Below are positions 1 through 13,156 of a stretch of 64,000 nt of DNA, in pieces. Both the position numbers and the translations under genes were made by a program. Position 1 is the stretch's first letter; every line of letters starts with the position of its first letter. The notes beneath the pieces are model-generated. The model saw nothing but the letters and a program-made list of their open reading frames with translations. It made no database searches and was not told the DNA's origin. Where the stretch lies: the NCBI RefSeq assembly GCF_017654505.1, contig NC_054549.1:30057854-30121853 (forward strand), given 5' to 3'. Source of the DNA: Polyodon spathula (taxonomy: Eukaryota; Chordata; Actinopteri; Acipenseriformes; Polyodontidae).

Positions 1-477
1 CTGCTTTGGTATATATCGGTGTCTAAATTTGCGTAGCGATAACAATTATGCAAGAAGAATGCACATTTTTTCACTACCGCACACAATTGGGCTAGGGGGG
101 CGGAGGAGGTCAAGAAGGAGTTTAACCATGCTGTCGCTCGGGCTAATGGAATTCTAAATTATCTTTAGAACCCTTACTCGTTTTAAAATGTCTTCTCAAC
201 CAAAATCTGTTTTGTTCTAACAGTGCTGTGAATTCATACCAAGAGAGCCTCATCAAGCTTCTGCTTGGGATTGAGATGCTGAAGGTTGGTGTCTGTGTGT
301 TTGTGTTACTAGACCCATGCAGTTGAATGACTCCCATTCTGTTTCACATTAACACATTCCTATAATTTCCTAATTTCTCCTGCTAGAGGCAGTACGCCTT
401 TTTTTAGGAGTATCTCATCAACCTGTACTACAGGGATGGGCTGGGAAAATAGCTATTTTATTAACCTTAACCTGCAG
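1..477. other. Sequence upstream of the first recognisable FANCD2-like exon
   Basis: No exon could be assigned here. It is probably an intron of the FANCD2 pseudogene, ending in the splice acceptor at 476-477. A short open stretch around 100-168 is rich in Glu, Lys and Ala codons and ends in TAG, but I do not recognise it. Confidence 0.4.
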
Positions 478-983
478 TGCAACGGGAGTCCATCATGGTC
501 TCTGATGATGCGGCAGGCCGTCATGGCGACTCTGTCTGCAGTGGAGCTGGAGGATTTGCCCGTGATGGTGAAATTCATTCTGCACGCCATCTCGGGAGCG
601 GAGGCTGTAGAGGTACGTTTCAAACACGCACACACAGAGACATGCTTTGCAACCCTAGCAGTTCCCTTACAGTTCCTTTTCTGATTGCACGATACCTGAA
701 GCCCATTTCGTTATACCAACTTGGCTTTTGGTTACATTTTATATCAGGAAAGTAAAACAATTTGCCACCTTGTCCTGAATGTTTGCCATTTAGAATAAAG
801 AAAATATGAATTTATGTGTTGCCAATTGAATACCTTGTTTAATTCTGTATCCTGCAAAACTTTTGATATGGCTGCATTACTTTGATGGCTTTGACCTGTG
901 CATTATTATAATTTTAATTGTATGGTAACACATGATCATTCTGTTCTGAATTTAAATCCTATATCAGCTATTTCTGATGAATT

Positions 984-1134
984 CAGGGATGGAAATAAGA
1001 CTCCTATTGCATAGTGTTCTCCCCATTCCATGTTTTAAAATTAGCTTAGACACAGTGTATAGGCAACAAGCTCAGATAGTAAAACCAGGAATGGATCAAA
1101 CTACTATGCATAGGGGGTCTTATTTCAGTCCTTG
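984..1134. repeat. Short fold-back repeat, copy 1
   Basis: The left edge begins CAGGGATGGAAATAAGACTC. The right edge is its imperfect inverse, ending in GTCTTATTTCAGTCCTTG. The terminal arms are about 33 bp and the element is about 150 bp. A second copy with the same arms lies at 5966-6070, so this is a small dispersed, MITE-like family. It sits in the intron between FANCD2 pseudo-exons 1 and 2. No clear target-site duplication was seen. Confidence 0.65.
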
Positions 1135-1989
1135 TCAATCTACTATGTGCCTGGTGGAGGTGGTGAAAAAATACTTCTTGCCTTGCAGGTTGTCTCTGAT
1201 CTGTGCAAGAAGTTGGAGCTGGAATCCTGTGTGTTACCCCTCCGGTACAAGCATCTCAGAGCCGAGTGAAGAGCAAAGGGAAGGGCGGGTACGTAGAACG
1301 TGAGACTGGAAACAAATTGGTTCCCTTTTCATTCCTCTAATACGGGTACAATTCTATATCCCTTTCTCTGTCACTGAAACAGGAGCCATGTTCCACTTCT
1401 TTTAGATATTGAAACCAGCGTCATGTCTTTGCTTTATTTAAAGGTCTTCCCTAAACTCTGCAGCCAGCAGCAGCTAGGATTGTGTGAGCCTTGTTTTGGA
1501 CGCTATTAAGCCAGCAGTTCACTTTCAGAAAGCTATCTCGGAAGCTAGGATAAAGGTGACCCTCTGTGTTAAATTAAAAAAAAACAAAAAAACCACTTAC
1601 TTAATTATGTACTCATCCTATCTGTCCAGTGTCTTTTCAATCACTGTATATTTATACAGCACGGTACAAAAGCCAAGCATGGCCACCAGTCAGTTACCTT
1701 TGATCAGATCAGATTATCTCCAAAATCTAATCGGCACAGTTATAATTCAGGGTTAGTGCTCAATAAAATTTGAGAGAAATTAATGTTTTCTAGCAATTGT
1801 TGCGTGGGAGAAAAAATAAATAATCCAAAATGGTTTCCAACCAATCAAATTGGAAAAGACACATAAAATACCCCATTGGTATTTTATACATTCAGTTTTT
1901 CAAGTCAACACAACAAACAGTCTCTGTGATAAGACACCAAATCTTGTGTATTATCTGCTCAAACATCTCCAGGATATTGCTGAAAATGA

Positions 1990-2055
1990 GGTGTTTTTTT
2001 TTTTTTTTTTTAGAATACCGAAAACATCTTTTTTTTTTTTTTTTTTTTTTTTTTC
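1990..2055. repeat. Two long T-tracts before a FANCD2 pseudo-exon acceptor
   Basis: Two poly(T) runs of roughly 20 bases each flank a short unique stretch. The second merges into the polypyrimidine tract of the acceptor at 2060-2061. They produce spurious poly-Phe open frames. Confidence 0.8.
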
Positions 2056-2785
2056 TCATAGGCGATTGAGAATATTGATTCAGTGGCAGAACATAAGGTA
2101 TGTATTTATATATTCATGTGTGCAACAAGCCTTTGCAGCATCGCAGACAGCCATGTCAATTTCCTTCCTGTACAATCAATACTTTATCCCTCATATGAAT
2201 TGATGGCTGGGTGGAAAGTTAGACTTGGTCACTACCAAGTGATTGGTGAAAGGGTTTTCTACCCAATGGATACAGAGAAACAAGATGGGATGCAGGGTTT
2301 GCACTTCTTATAAAATTTAGTCCTGCAAAATAGTTGTTTACCTCCCAGGTCATTGACCTCCTGGTTCTGCTCATCCTGCACACAACCAAATCCAACCACA
2401 GCCGGCGCGGGGCGGAGAGGGTCCTGCGGACAAGGTGCGGGGAGTCCCTGCTTCAGGCTGCCGTCTGGGGTCACGCGACGGTCAGTCATATTTCAGAGAC
2501 TGAGATTTGAAATATCACTTGACATTTCTTGGGCCCTCTTTCAAAGCAAGTGCAAAGGCACTTCATTTTCCTGCAGCACAGACGCATTCTACATACTCTC
2601 TTTTTTGACAGGGGTCTTTCTATTAGTCCCATGCATGTCAGCTTAAAAAATTAAACATAAACATTAATATAATCATTCTCTGTCAGAACTGAGACCTAGA
2701 TCCCTGGTTGAAGAAGTGTTGTGTATTGTGTGTCAGGACTGACAGGCAGGAGTCTTTTTACTAAAAATTGTTTCTCGCCAAACAG

Positions 2786-3300
2786 GAAGAAGACAATGAG
2801 GATAAAAGTGACTCGGAGGTGAGGAATGGAGTCTGAGATGATGAGGTGGAGGATGATGAAGAAGAGAGTACTGATGATTCAGATTAGACACATCTGCTCG
2901 AGGAGAGGGGACTGAAGAAGCAGCAACAGCCACTGCCCTGACTGCTTGCCACTACAGCCAGGATACACTGTCCTCTCCCCACCAATACAAAGCTGAGAGC
3001 ACAGTGTTCATATGCTTTCCTGGAAACCACTCTCAAGCTCGTTGCTTCAGTTATTTTCCTCTTATTTTTTTGCAAGCAGATTCATTATGGTCTCTGTAAA
3101 ACAGCATTAATTGCAGGCTGACTGAGCACAGTCAGGGTGCTGGGTATCCTGTCTTTGTAACGACTTATATAAAGCTAACTTGCTCCACCTTGGGAGAATG
3201 AAATAATAATTTGTAGTTGTGGACTCAATGGGAATAATGTGATGGGAGAATGCATGCACTTTGTATCTTAAAGAAAGAGTTTGTTTTTGTTGAAAATAAA
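2786..3300 (+). other. FANCD2: FANCD2 pseudogene terminal exon, 3' UTR and poly(A) signal
   Basis: A splice acceptor (AACAG) ends at 2785. The exon then reads EEDNEDKSDSE, an interrupted stretch with an in-frame TGA, and an acidic block ending in STDDSD, with TAG at 2885-2887. This matches the Asp/Glu/Ser-rich C-terminus of FANCD2. About 400 bp of non-coding sequence follows, and an AATAAA signal lies at 3295-3300, so the 3' end of the ancestral gene is preserved. Confidence 0.8.
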
Positions 3301-3554
3301 GTTTTGATATATATTATAATTCTACATATTAGACATACTTGTTTAGTTCTAGACAGGGACTTGCAATAACATTGCTAAGAAAATAAATGTTTTATCCTTA
3401 AATGATCTGTACAAGAACCACCAACTTCCCTGTAAATATTTGAAATCCCCTAAATTAATATAATCACTTTTTGATAGTCCATTGAGTGATCCTAGCAGGT
3501 TTGACTGCACAGATATGACTCAATATGATTCTGGACCTAGACCGGATCCTATTA

Positions 3555-4752
3555 CAGTAGGAACACCTGCTCTTTCCATGATAGACTGATGAAGTGAATC
3601 CAGGTGAAAGCTATGGTCCCTTATTGATGTAACTTGTTAAATCCACTTCAATCAGTATAGATGAAGGGGAGACAAGTTAAAGAAGGATTTTTAAGTCTTG
3701 ACACAATTGAGACATGGATTGTTTATGTGTGCCATTCAGAGGGTAAATGGGCAAAACAAAAGATTTAAGTGCCTTTGAACGGGGTATGGTAGTAGGTGCC
3801 AGACGCGCCGGTTTGAGTGTGTCAAGAACTGTGTGTATCAAAGATGGTCCACCACCCAAAGGACATCCAGTCAACGTCAGGCCAGCGTTCGAAAATGGCT
3901 CATTGACGAAAGAGGCCAAAGGAGGCTGACACGAACTGTGCAGAGCAACAGACGGGCTACAGTTAGTCAACTGACAGTCCAGTACAATACTGGTGCCGAA
4001 AGATCCATAAAAAAATGCACAACTCGTCGTACCTTGATACGAATGGGGTATGGCAGCCGACGACCTAACAGAGTTGCACTTCTTTCAGCAAAAACAAGAA
4101 ACTGGTTGCAGTGGGCTAAAGAACGAAAACGCTGGACACTGGAGGATTGGAAAAACATTGCCTGGTCTGATGAATCCCAGTTCCTGCTGTTTCACGTTGA
4201 TGGGAGGACTAGGGTATGGAGAAAACCACATGAGTACATGCATCCGTCATGCCGCGTGTCAACATTGCAGGCTGGTGATGGTGGTGTGATGGTGTGGGGT
4301 GTATTTTCATGGCACACATTGGGCCCTTTGATAAAAGTGGAGCAACATTTGAATGCCACAGGATATCTGAACATCATTGCCAATCGGGTGCATCCCTTCA
4401 TGGCAGTAGTGTATCCATCTGCTAATGGATTTTTTCAGCAGGATAATGCCTCATGCCACAACTCTAGGATTGTCCAGGAATGATTCCACGAACATGACGG
4501 TGAATTCAGCTTACTGCAGTGGCCTGCCCAGTCACCAGATCTCAATCCAATTGAGCATCTGTGGGATGAGATTGAATGAGCTATTCGGAGTAGAGATCCA
4601 CTACTAGCTAACTTGACACAACTATGGGAAGCACTGAAGTCAACATGGGCCAGCATCCCTGCAGAATGCTTTCGACACCTTGGAGAGTCCATGCTCTGAT
4701 GAATTGAAGCTGTTCTGAGGGCAAAAGGGGGTGCAACTCCTAATGTTTTGTA

Positions 4753-4757
<5 letters not shown>
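3555..4757 (+). mobile_element. Degenerate Tc1-like transposon with broken transposase
   Basis: A Tc1/mariner transposase relic cuts and pastes at TA sites when intact. Coding begins at the ATG at 3747 (GKTKDLSAFERGMVVGARRAG). The frame then shifts near 3828, where a short N-terminal segment appears deleted, and continues from 3833 to 4481. The DD34E catalytic positions are visible: Asp in WSDESQF (about 4165-4185), Asp in QQDNASCH (about 4438-4461), and Glu in [12 protein letters not shown] (about 4533-4568). In-frame stops lie at 4481-4483, near 4577 and near 4699, so it is inactive. The 5' terminal repeat is cut down, with only the inner part (AGGAACACCTGCTC) left near 3558. The 3' end (GTTTTGTACACTC) runs into a microsatellite. 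The protein resembles fish, notably salmonid-type, Tc1 elements. Confidence 0.93.

Positions 4758-4838
<81 letters not shown>
4758..4838. repeat. (TG)n(TA)n compound microsatellite
   Basis: A short (TG)n tract passes into about 65 bp of (TA)n immediately after the 3' end of the Tc1 relic. Confidence 0.97.
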
Positions 4839-4841
<3 letters not shown>

Positions 4842-5145
4842 ATAGAATATATAAAACAAACAAAAAAAAAGTGTATATATAGTAAATATGACGTATTTTT
4901 CAATTGCAGTTATCAAGTAAAAAAGCTGCCAGCATCACCATAAACAGCAGTCTCGGAAAAGCCCTTCGTTTAAGCCTGGGCACTTTTTTTAAAGGGCACC
5001 CTGAGCAATGTTGGCCAGTACCAATAATTTATAGGGAGGTCCGTTAAATCAAACCTGATTTGCGACTAATTAGATTTCAGTCTAAAAGAGATGGTTATAG
5101 AAACAAAATAATAACTGTAAAGAAAACATTTTTGTATTTGTGAAT

Positions 5146-5147
<2 letters not shown>

Positions 5148-5183
<36 letters not shown>
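5148..5183. repeat. Poly(A) tract
   Basis: About 34 consecutive A residues followed by TATATTTATT. It could be the tail of a retroposed sequence, but no recognisable body precedes it. Confidence 0.9.
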
Positions 5184-5187
<4 letters not shown>

Positions 5188-5391
5188 TTTATTGAACACC
5201 CCTCCACTGCGCGTCTCTGCTTGGCGCAAGCAGGAAGCTGTATGGCATGTATCAGTTTAGGGAAGTAAGTCTTGTTTACTCTTAACATCCTGCTTTGTGG
5301 AAATCCTTGTGTCCACGTTCGATTACAGTCATAAGACACGTAATTGTATCAGCCGACATCTTTAAAACGTGTGTGTTCCTCGTACTTTACA

Positions 5392-5527
5392 GAAAAGGAA
5401 GACAGTGAATCAGAGCCTGTCAGTTTTAGACCAAAGCAACCGGGAACACATGCAATATAAATATCACCCCTCGATCGTCAGTAGCTTTTTATTTTTTGCA
5501 TTGACGTGATTTTTTTTTTTAACAATA
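5392..5527 (+). promoter_or_regulatory. Probable TEX264 5' untranslated sequence
   Basis: A pyrimidine-rich stretch ending in TTTACAG at about 5386-5392 could be the acceptor of a non-coding first intron. The sequence between it and the ATG includes a T-run just before AACAATAATG. The transcription start cannot be placed from sequence alone. Confidence 0.35.
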
Positions 5528-5785
5528 ATGTCTGAATTAATTTTATTGGCACTGATCTCCTTTCTGTTCCTGTTTTTGCTTTTGACTGTTTTGGGAGTCA
5601 TCCTTTATTCAGGACTGTTTACAGAGGTCGTTATCCGGACAGGGTCCTCGCCGATCAAGAATATCACCATTGCCTACAAATTCAAGCAGGGCTCGTATAA
5701 AGAGAGCGGGGCTGTCTTCACTGAGAGTTGCAGCATCGGACCCAAGCTTTCTTCCATCGGCGTGTACTATGATGATCCCAAGCAG
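5528..5785 (+). CDS. TEX264: TEX264, first coding exon (residues 1-86)
   Basis: TEX264 is a single-pass ER membrane protein. It is an ER-phagy receptor that binds ATG8/LC3 proteins through a C-terminal LIR, and it has been reported to recruit p97 and SPRTN to topoisomerase-1 adducts. The ATG at 5528 opens MSELILLALI, followed by a hydrophobic membrane segment (about residues 4-28) ending near YSGLF. The GyrI-like domain then starts, with the conserved stretch YKFKQGSYKESGAVFTESCS and then GPKLSSIGVYYDDP. Human TEX264 has the same order, with FTESCSISPKL and AVYYDNP. The exon ends in phase 0 at CAG (5783-5785) before the donor GTAAAT. There are no frameshifts or stops. The next exon lies 22.9 kb downstream. 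A 5' UTR probably precedes the ATG, with a possible acceptor near 5391. Confidence 0.95.
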
Positions 5786-5965
5786 GTAAATGCAAGGACC
5801 TAATTACTACTAGAATCTGACTACTATCGATCGAAACCCATCAGTTTCCAAGTGGGTGTTGATTAACCCAACGACAGTGTAAAGTTGGGACCCCTATTTT
5901 CCAGCATGTCCAGGGACCCCTGGGCGGCCGCGAGATGCCAGGGGCTAGTGGTGCAAATACAGAGA

Positions 5966-6070
5966 CAGGGATGGAAATAAGACTCCCATTGCATAGCGGC
6001 TGGATCATTCTTGGTTTTACTATGGAATGACGAGAACTGCTATGCAATAGGAGTCTTGTTTCAGTCCTTG
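5966..6070. repeat. Short fold-back repeat, copy 2
   Basis: It begins CAGGGATGGAAATAAGACTC and ends GAGTCTTGTTTCAGTCCTTG, so the two ends are near inverse complements over about 33 bp. It shares both ends, and an inner GGTTTTACTA-like stretch, with the copy at 984-1134, but is about 45 bp shorter. Confidence 0.7.
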
Positions 6071-6475
6071 AGAAATATTCTCTCCCAAATGACAATGAGG
6101 TTGTTTCGTACAGTTACAGAATCATCATTTTCAATTCCTTTGCTAAAAGCATGTACCATAACAAAAGGAGAACATCACTCCACATTTCTGTGAATTCATT
6201 GGGTTAAGGGTCAGCTGTCAGGATACCTGATGTCATAAATTACCACAAAAAGCTTTGGGAAGCCCTGCTGTAAGGACATCCCTGTATTCTTGCATTTTAA
6301 TTCACTACCCGAATAAACTGTGACAGGCCTTAGATTTCACCTGTTTCATCTCATTATAAATAGTTGTAAATTATACTGGTATCCAGGGCAGTGTCTATTC
6401 ACAGTACTGCTGTGTAGCTAGTAAGGAATGATGCATTACTTGCGCCAATGGAAAATGGAAACTATATACTGTACA

Positions 6476-6564
6476 CAGCAGTGATGTAAATATTGTATGA
6501 TCTCTTACCATTTACAGCGGTGGTGTAAATATCGTATGCTCCCTTACTATTTACACCACTGCTG
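6476..6564. repeat. Tandem plus inverted small repeat
   Basis: Two 39-bp direct copies start at 6476 (CAGCAGTGATGTAAATATTG) and 6515 (CAGCGGTGGTGTAAATATCG). They are followed by the inverse complement of the motif start (TTTACACCACTGCTG) ending at 6564. The unit can therefore fold back on itself. Confidence 0.75.
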
Positions 6565-7866
6565 TTATCTTTGCCCAAACCATAACCTTAGCATTTCTCA
6601 TTAGTTGTTATTGGGAAACCAATAAACTGTAGCCCTAACTCTAACCTTAACCTAATCATTAGGGCTTGTACGTGAATTCCTTTAAATACCCCATCTGGCC
6701 ACCTGGAAGGCCTGCTGTGCTTTATAACTGTAGTTCTTCTGCCAACTCACTTTGTCTTTGGTTTGCAGATGCATCAAATCCCTTTATGGATTTGTTTTTA
6801 CATTAATCATAAAAATTGGGTCTAAGGTCAAAGAAATGACAGCTGCCGCTGGAAGTCTCTATGTATCTTTTGCTCTAAAAAATAGGGTTGTTTGTGAATG
6901 TGAACCAAGCTTATGAAATTATTCTCCAGAGGGGGCTATTTTTATTTGAAATGGTGGTAGTATGTATGTCTGTCATTATTTAGATAAATTATATAGACTG
7001 CCAGTATGTTTATGTGTGTGTTTTTTTAACAAGCTGCTCAAACTACACTTTGTGCAAAATAGAGCAAGGTGATATATTTTGTTAGTCCCCCATAAAGTTT
7101 TAGGACCTTATATATGGCCTGTCAGTAAATCACACTGCAGCATGGCATTGATTTAAGATGGAAAGACAAAGAGCCATATTTTGTTTTTCACAACACATAG
7201 ACATAGGTCTAGACATACCTCAAAATAAAGGTTGTTGTCTTATCAAACCATTAAACAAACTAACTCTTATCAGTATTTTGAAAATATTATCAGTATAGAA
7301 ACTCTGTTTAACTGAGCTTGAAGTGAACTGTACTGTGATTAATGACCTTGTACTTCTGCTAGTAATACAGTAGCAGAGGACAGCAGCTTTGAAGGAGTGA
7401 GGCTGTTTGTGTCTAAGCTAAAACTACCTGGGGAATATAAACAAGGAACATGTAAACAATTTGGCCAACTACAGTAGGTGTGCTTTCTGAAAAAATACAA
7501 TGCAAAGAAGGCTGAACTGTGCCAGACAGTGGAATTGCATTTGAAATAAAACATTATTGTGGGAGTCTCTATTTTTAGGAATGTACACAGTACACTTCAG
7601 TGAAGTCAGGAAAACAGAGATAAGGGTGCGCACATTAATATGTAAACAGTGAAGGTAGTTTGGATAAGGATTTCCTGAAGGCCAAGAAACATTTTGGTTC
7701 AGAGCTATGCTGGTCCCAGGTTATGGACTGTTTCCTTTTAAAGGAGGATGGAAAGAGACAAGCAGAACGTCTCCTTTTCTGCTTTACAGGAGATATAATA
7801 GAATACACATTACAGTCCAATAGCTTAGTGTGCTCAAGGTACACAGTTGAGTGTATAAGTATAATA
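6565..7866. other. TEX264 intron 1, no recognised feature
   Basis: AT-rich intronic sequence. I see no splice-bounded coding segment and no repeat I can name. Confidence 0.5.
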
Positions 7867-7997
7867 CAGCTATGGTCAAAAGTTTTACAACCCCTAGAGT
7901 CTTAGGATCGAGACATACATGTAATTAGAAAAAAGTACTATAGGAACATGATTTAGATCTTTTATTTAACATAATGTGAAGTAACTTAAAAAAAAAA

Positions 7998-8454
7998 TGA
8001 TGGTGATTAAGTAGATTCAAGAAAATGCACAGAGTCCTTTTCTTCAATCAGTTGCCAGGTTTATTGAGATATGCAGGGAGTCTGGTCCCAGGTACAGGAC
8101 AAACACAATACTCAACATTACAATGTTTGCATGACATTAAATACCCTTCTGTATAGATGGTCCACCTCCCCTTTCTCTGACACTTAACCAATGGTCAAGG
8201 TACAACACATTATTCTGTTAATTTAGTGTGTGTGTGTGTGTGTGTAGTCTAGTGTGACAACCTCTGAACTCAGTGCATTCTTCACACTCCTGGAGAAAAA
8301 AGGTCCATAAATCTGCCCCTTTGATCCTAGTGGCATTATCTCTTTCGATCTCTCTGAGAACCTCTGGGTCCAATGCCAGTCCCTGGGAGCCTTTTAGCCC
8401 CTTTATGCTTTGAATTCCAAAGTCTTACAGCCTGGCCCCTTCTGGTCCACAGCA
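7998..8454 (-). mobile_element. LTR-like segment nested in the MITE (probable solo LTR)
   Basis: Read on the - strand, this looks like a retroviral-type LTR. It has a TATA-like GGGTATTTAATG, then a pyrimidine-rich stretch, an AATAAA signal within CTCAATAAACCTGGCAACTG, and about 60 bp of U5-like sequence ending CACCATCA. The 5' edge is uncertain (TGCTGTGG or TGTGGACC), and no clean target-site duplication could be fixed because the left flank is an A-run. No internal retroviral genes are present. Confidence 0.6.
8226..8246. repeat. (TG)n microsatellite inside the LTR
   Basis: About ten TG dinucleotides within the U3-like part of the nested LTR. Confidence 0.9.
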
Positions 8455-8523
8455 TTGTTATCTTTTTAGCTTTTACTTTTTAGTTAATTCTTTATGGTGA
8501 TGCAAAACATTTGGCCATAGCTG

Positions 8524-11578
<3,055 letters not shown>

Positions 11579-11600
11579 ATAATATATGATGGGCTACAGT

Positions 11601-11719
11601 GAGTTACCGGAAAGTAATTTCATCTAGGGTTTCTGTGCCATGATAAAATACGAGAGCGAAGGTCGAGTAATTTATAAACTGTCACAGAAACCTGAGATGA
11701 AATTGTTTTCCTGTAACTC
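11601..11719. repeat. Near-perfect inverted repeat (hairpin, MITE-like)
   Basis: Two 37-bp arms at 11601-11637 (begins GAGTTACCGGAAAG) and 11683-11719 (ends TTTTCCTGTAACTC) are inverse complements with few mismatches, separated by a 45-bp loop rich in CG-containing triplets. This is typical of a small fold-back DNA transposon derivative, although no family could be named. Confidence 0.8.
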
Positions 11720-12636
11720 AGGAAATTATTATTTTCTTTTTTTTTATAATACCTGGATCCCCTTGTGATGCTAATATTAAAGAAGACTAGGCTCAGCAGT
11801 ACAGTTGTTTTTTTAAACGTAGTGTTTTAGTGCTGTGCAGACATCCTTTTCTCCAGTTTCCCTGAAATACGAATGTATCAGCTTTACAGCTTTTTTTAAA
11901 GAAAACGTATTCTACATTAAAGAACATTTATTACTTTGGGTGTTGTCGAGTGATTTAAAGTGATGGTCTCGAGGAGTCTAAAGATATGTATCACAATGCA
12001 TGTGGTGCTCCTGTTGGGCTAGTGTATGAGGTATAGTAAGATCAAATGATCAAATAGTGGCAAACAATATGGTTATATTACAATTATGTCTGTTCAACAA
12101 GATGACAACTTCCCAACAACACCAAATGTGACCCTGTCTGACCTCCTTTATTTTATTGTAGACCTTGATTGTGCTCTGTTCAAGACAATAACATGGTGAG
12201 ATCTCTTGTCAAACACACTTGAAAGGGTTAATTGAGGGAGTTCTGAGTCATTGAGTTATCAGAGTAGGGAAGGTGTTTGAACACTGAATCACTGCCTGCG
12301 CTATCGCTATTTATTTTGCAGCTTTGTGATAGGAATGAAAATGTTAGGTGTTAAGTAACGTGATATGCTTCGTGTACAGAATGTTTGTTAGTAATGTTGC
12401 ATATTGTACATATTAAGATGATCTGTATTCAAATAAGAACAATATATATATATATATTTTTTTATCTGCTCCTTTGTAATTTCTACACAATAAATATCTG
12501 CAGCTGTATCAAGACCTCAATGATTTATTTATTAGCTAGCTCTTATGCAGGCCAAAACTACTGCAATAAACCAGGATGTGGTAAATCTATGTATAAAGGA
12601 CTATATACTGTACAGTTGAATTTATAATGTAAATTG
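11720..12636. other. TEX264 intron 1, no recognised feature
   Basis: AT-rich sequence with a short (TA)n run near 12442-12458. No exon or known repeat was recognised. Confidence 0.45.
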
Positions 12637-12650
12637 CTGCCCCCTGGTGG
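12637..12650 (-). promoter_or_regulatory. Candidate CTCF binding site
   Basis: The - strand reads CCACCAGGGGGCAG, which matches the vertebrate CTCF core CCASYAGRKGGCR at every position. A motif match alone does not show binding. Confidence 0.45.
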
Positions 12651-13156
12651 ATAAGCATTCCTACTTGCGTGAAAAACCAGAATGTTTTTTTTTTTTTTTT
12701 TTTGCAATTTCTGCTCCCCCCCTCCCCACAACTGTAAATTGCTTCAGTCTTTTTATGAACAAAATGAGAAAACATGATAACTTTCTACCACTGGGTGGCA
12801 GTAAAACCATACAGGAGCAGCAGGTCAACGTATTTAAAAAAAAAATGAATGCTATGTTATTGATAATACATTTAAAATTCATATCTGCTGTTACACAGTA
12901 TACACAGGATAAGTTTTGAACATTTAGCAAAAATACCCTCTATAAAGTATATATTTTTTTTGCAAACAAAAGAACGGGAGGGTATACTGTACTGTATAAT
13001 GACATTTTCCCTTGGCCTGGAGAGGGTCCAGCACACTTGAGAGTGAAGTCATTGAAGATTGAATATTGACAATAGAGTTCTATGATTGTAAAAATAATAT
13101 AACAGACAGAGGCACGAACACATTCAGTTGTTTCTAAGTTCATTTTCTTATGTACG

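Larger units (their letters stand above)
478..3300 (+). pseudogene. FANCD2: FANCD2 pseudogene (five middle exons joined to the terminal exon)
   Basis: FANCD2 is the Fanconi anaemia protein that is monoubiquitinated and clamps DNA with FANCI during interstrand crosslink repair. Exon-like blocks with AG/GT borders lie at 478-612 (contains LEDLPVMVKFILHAISG), 1189-1288 (VSDLCKKLELESCVLP), 1464-1555 (LDAIKPAVHFQKAISEA), 2062-2097 (AIENIDSVAEHK) and 2349-2480 (VIDLLVLLILHTTKS). They follow the order of vertebrate FANCD2 exons around human residues 480-640. The terminal exon at 2786-2887 gives the acidic tail ending STDDSD and a stop. Breaks: exon 2 needs a 1-bp insertion near 1240-1250 to restore frame to the SRVKSKGKGG reading; exon 3 has TAG at 1475-1477; the last exon has TGA near 2834; and all exons between about residue 640 and the tail are absent. 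The exons retain introns, so this is a decayed genomic copy, not a retrocopy. Exons before 478 would lie outside the window. Confidence 0.88.
7867..8523. mobile_element. Tc1-type MITE carrying a nested LTR
   Basis: The left end CAGCTATGGTCAAAAGTTTT and the right end GCAAAACATTTGGCCATAGCTG are inverted relatives of each other, preceded on the left by TA. The same termini bound the MITE at 45636-45925, which has no insert. Here the roughly 200 bp of MITE sequence is interrupted by an LTR-like segment at about 7998-8454. No transposase is present. Confidence 0.75.

Noticed and set aside
1830..2203. Poly-Phe open frames over the T-tracts
   Set aside because: They are products of poly(T). The real signal here is the FANCD2 pseudo-exon at 2062-2097 in a short in-phase frame.
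4731..4943. Open frames of repeated Tyr-Ile or Cys-Val residues at (TA)n and (TG)n tracts (also near 11398, 27140, 32028, 46832 and 58843)
   Set aside because: They are translations of microsatellites with no other coding evidence.
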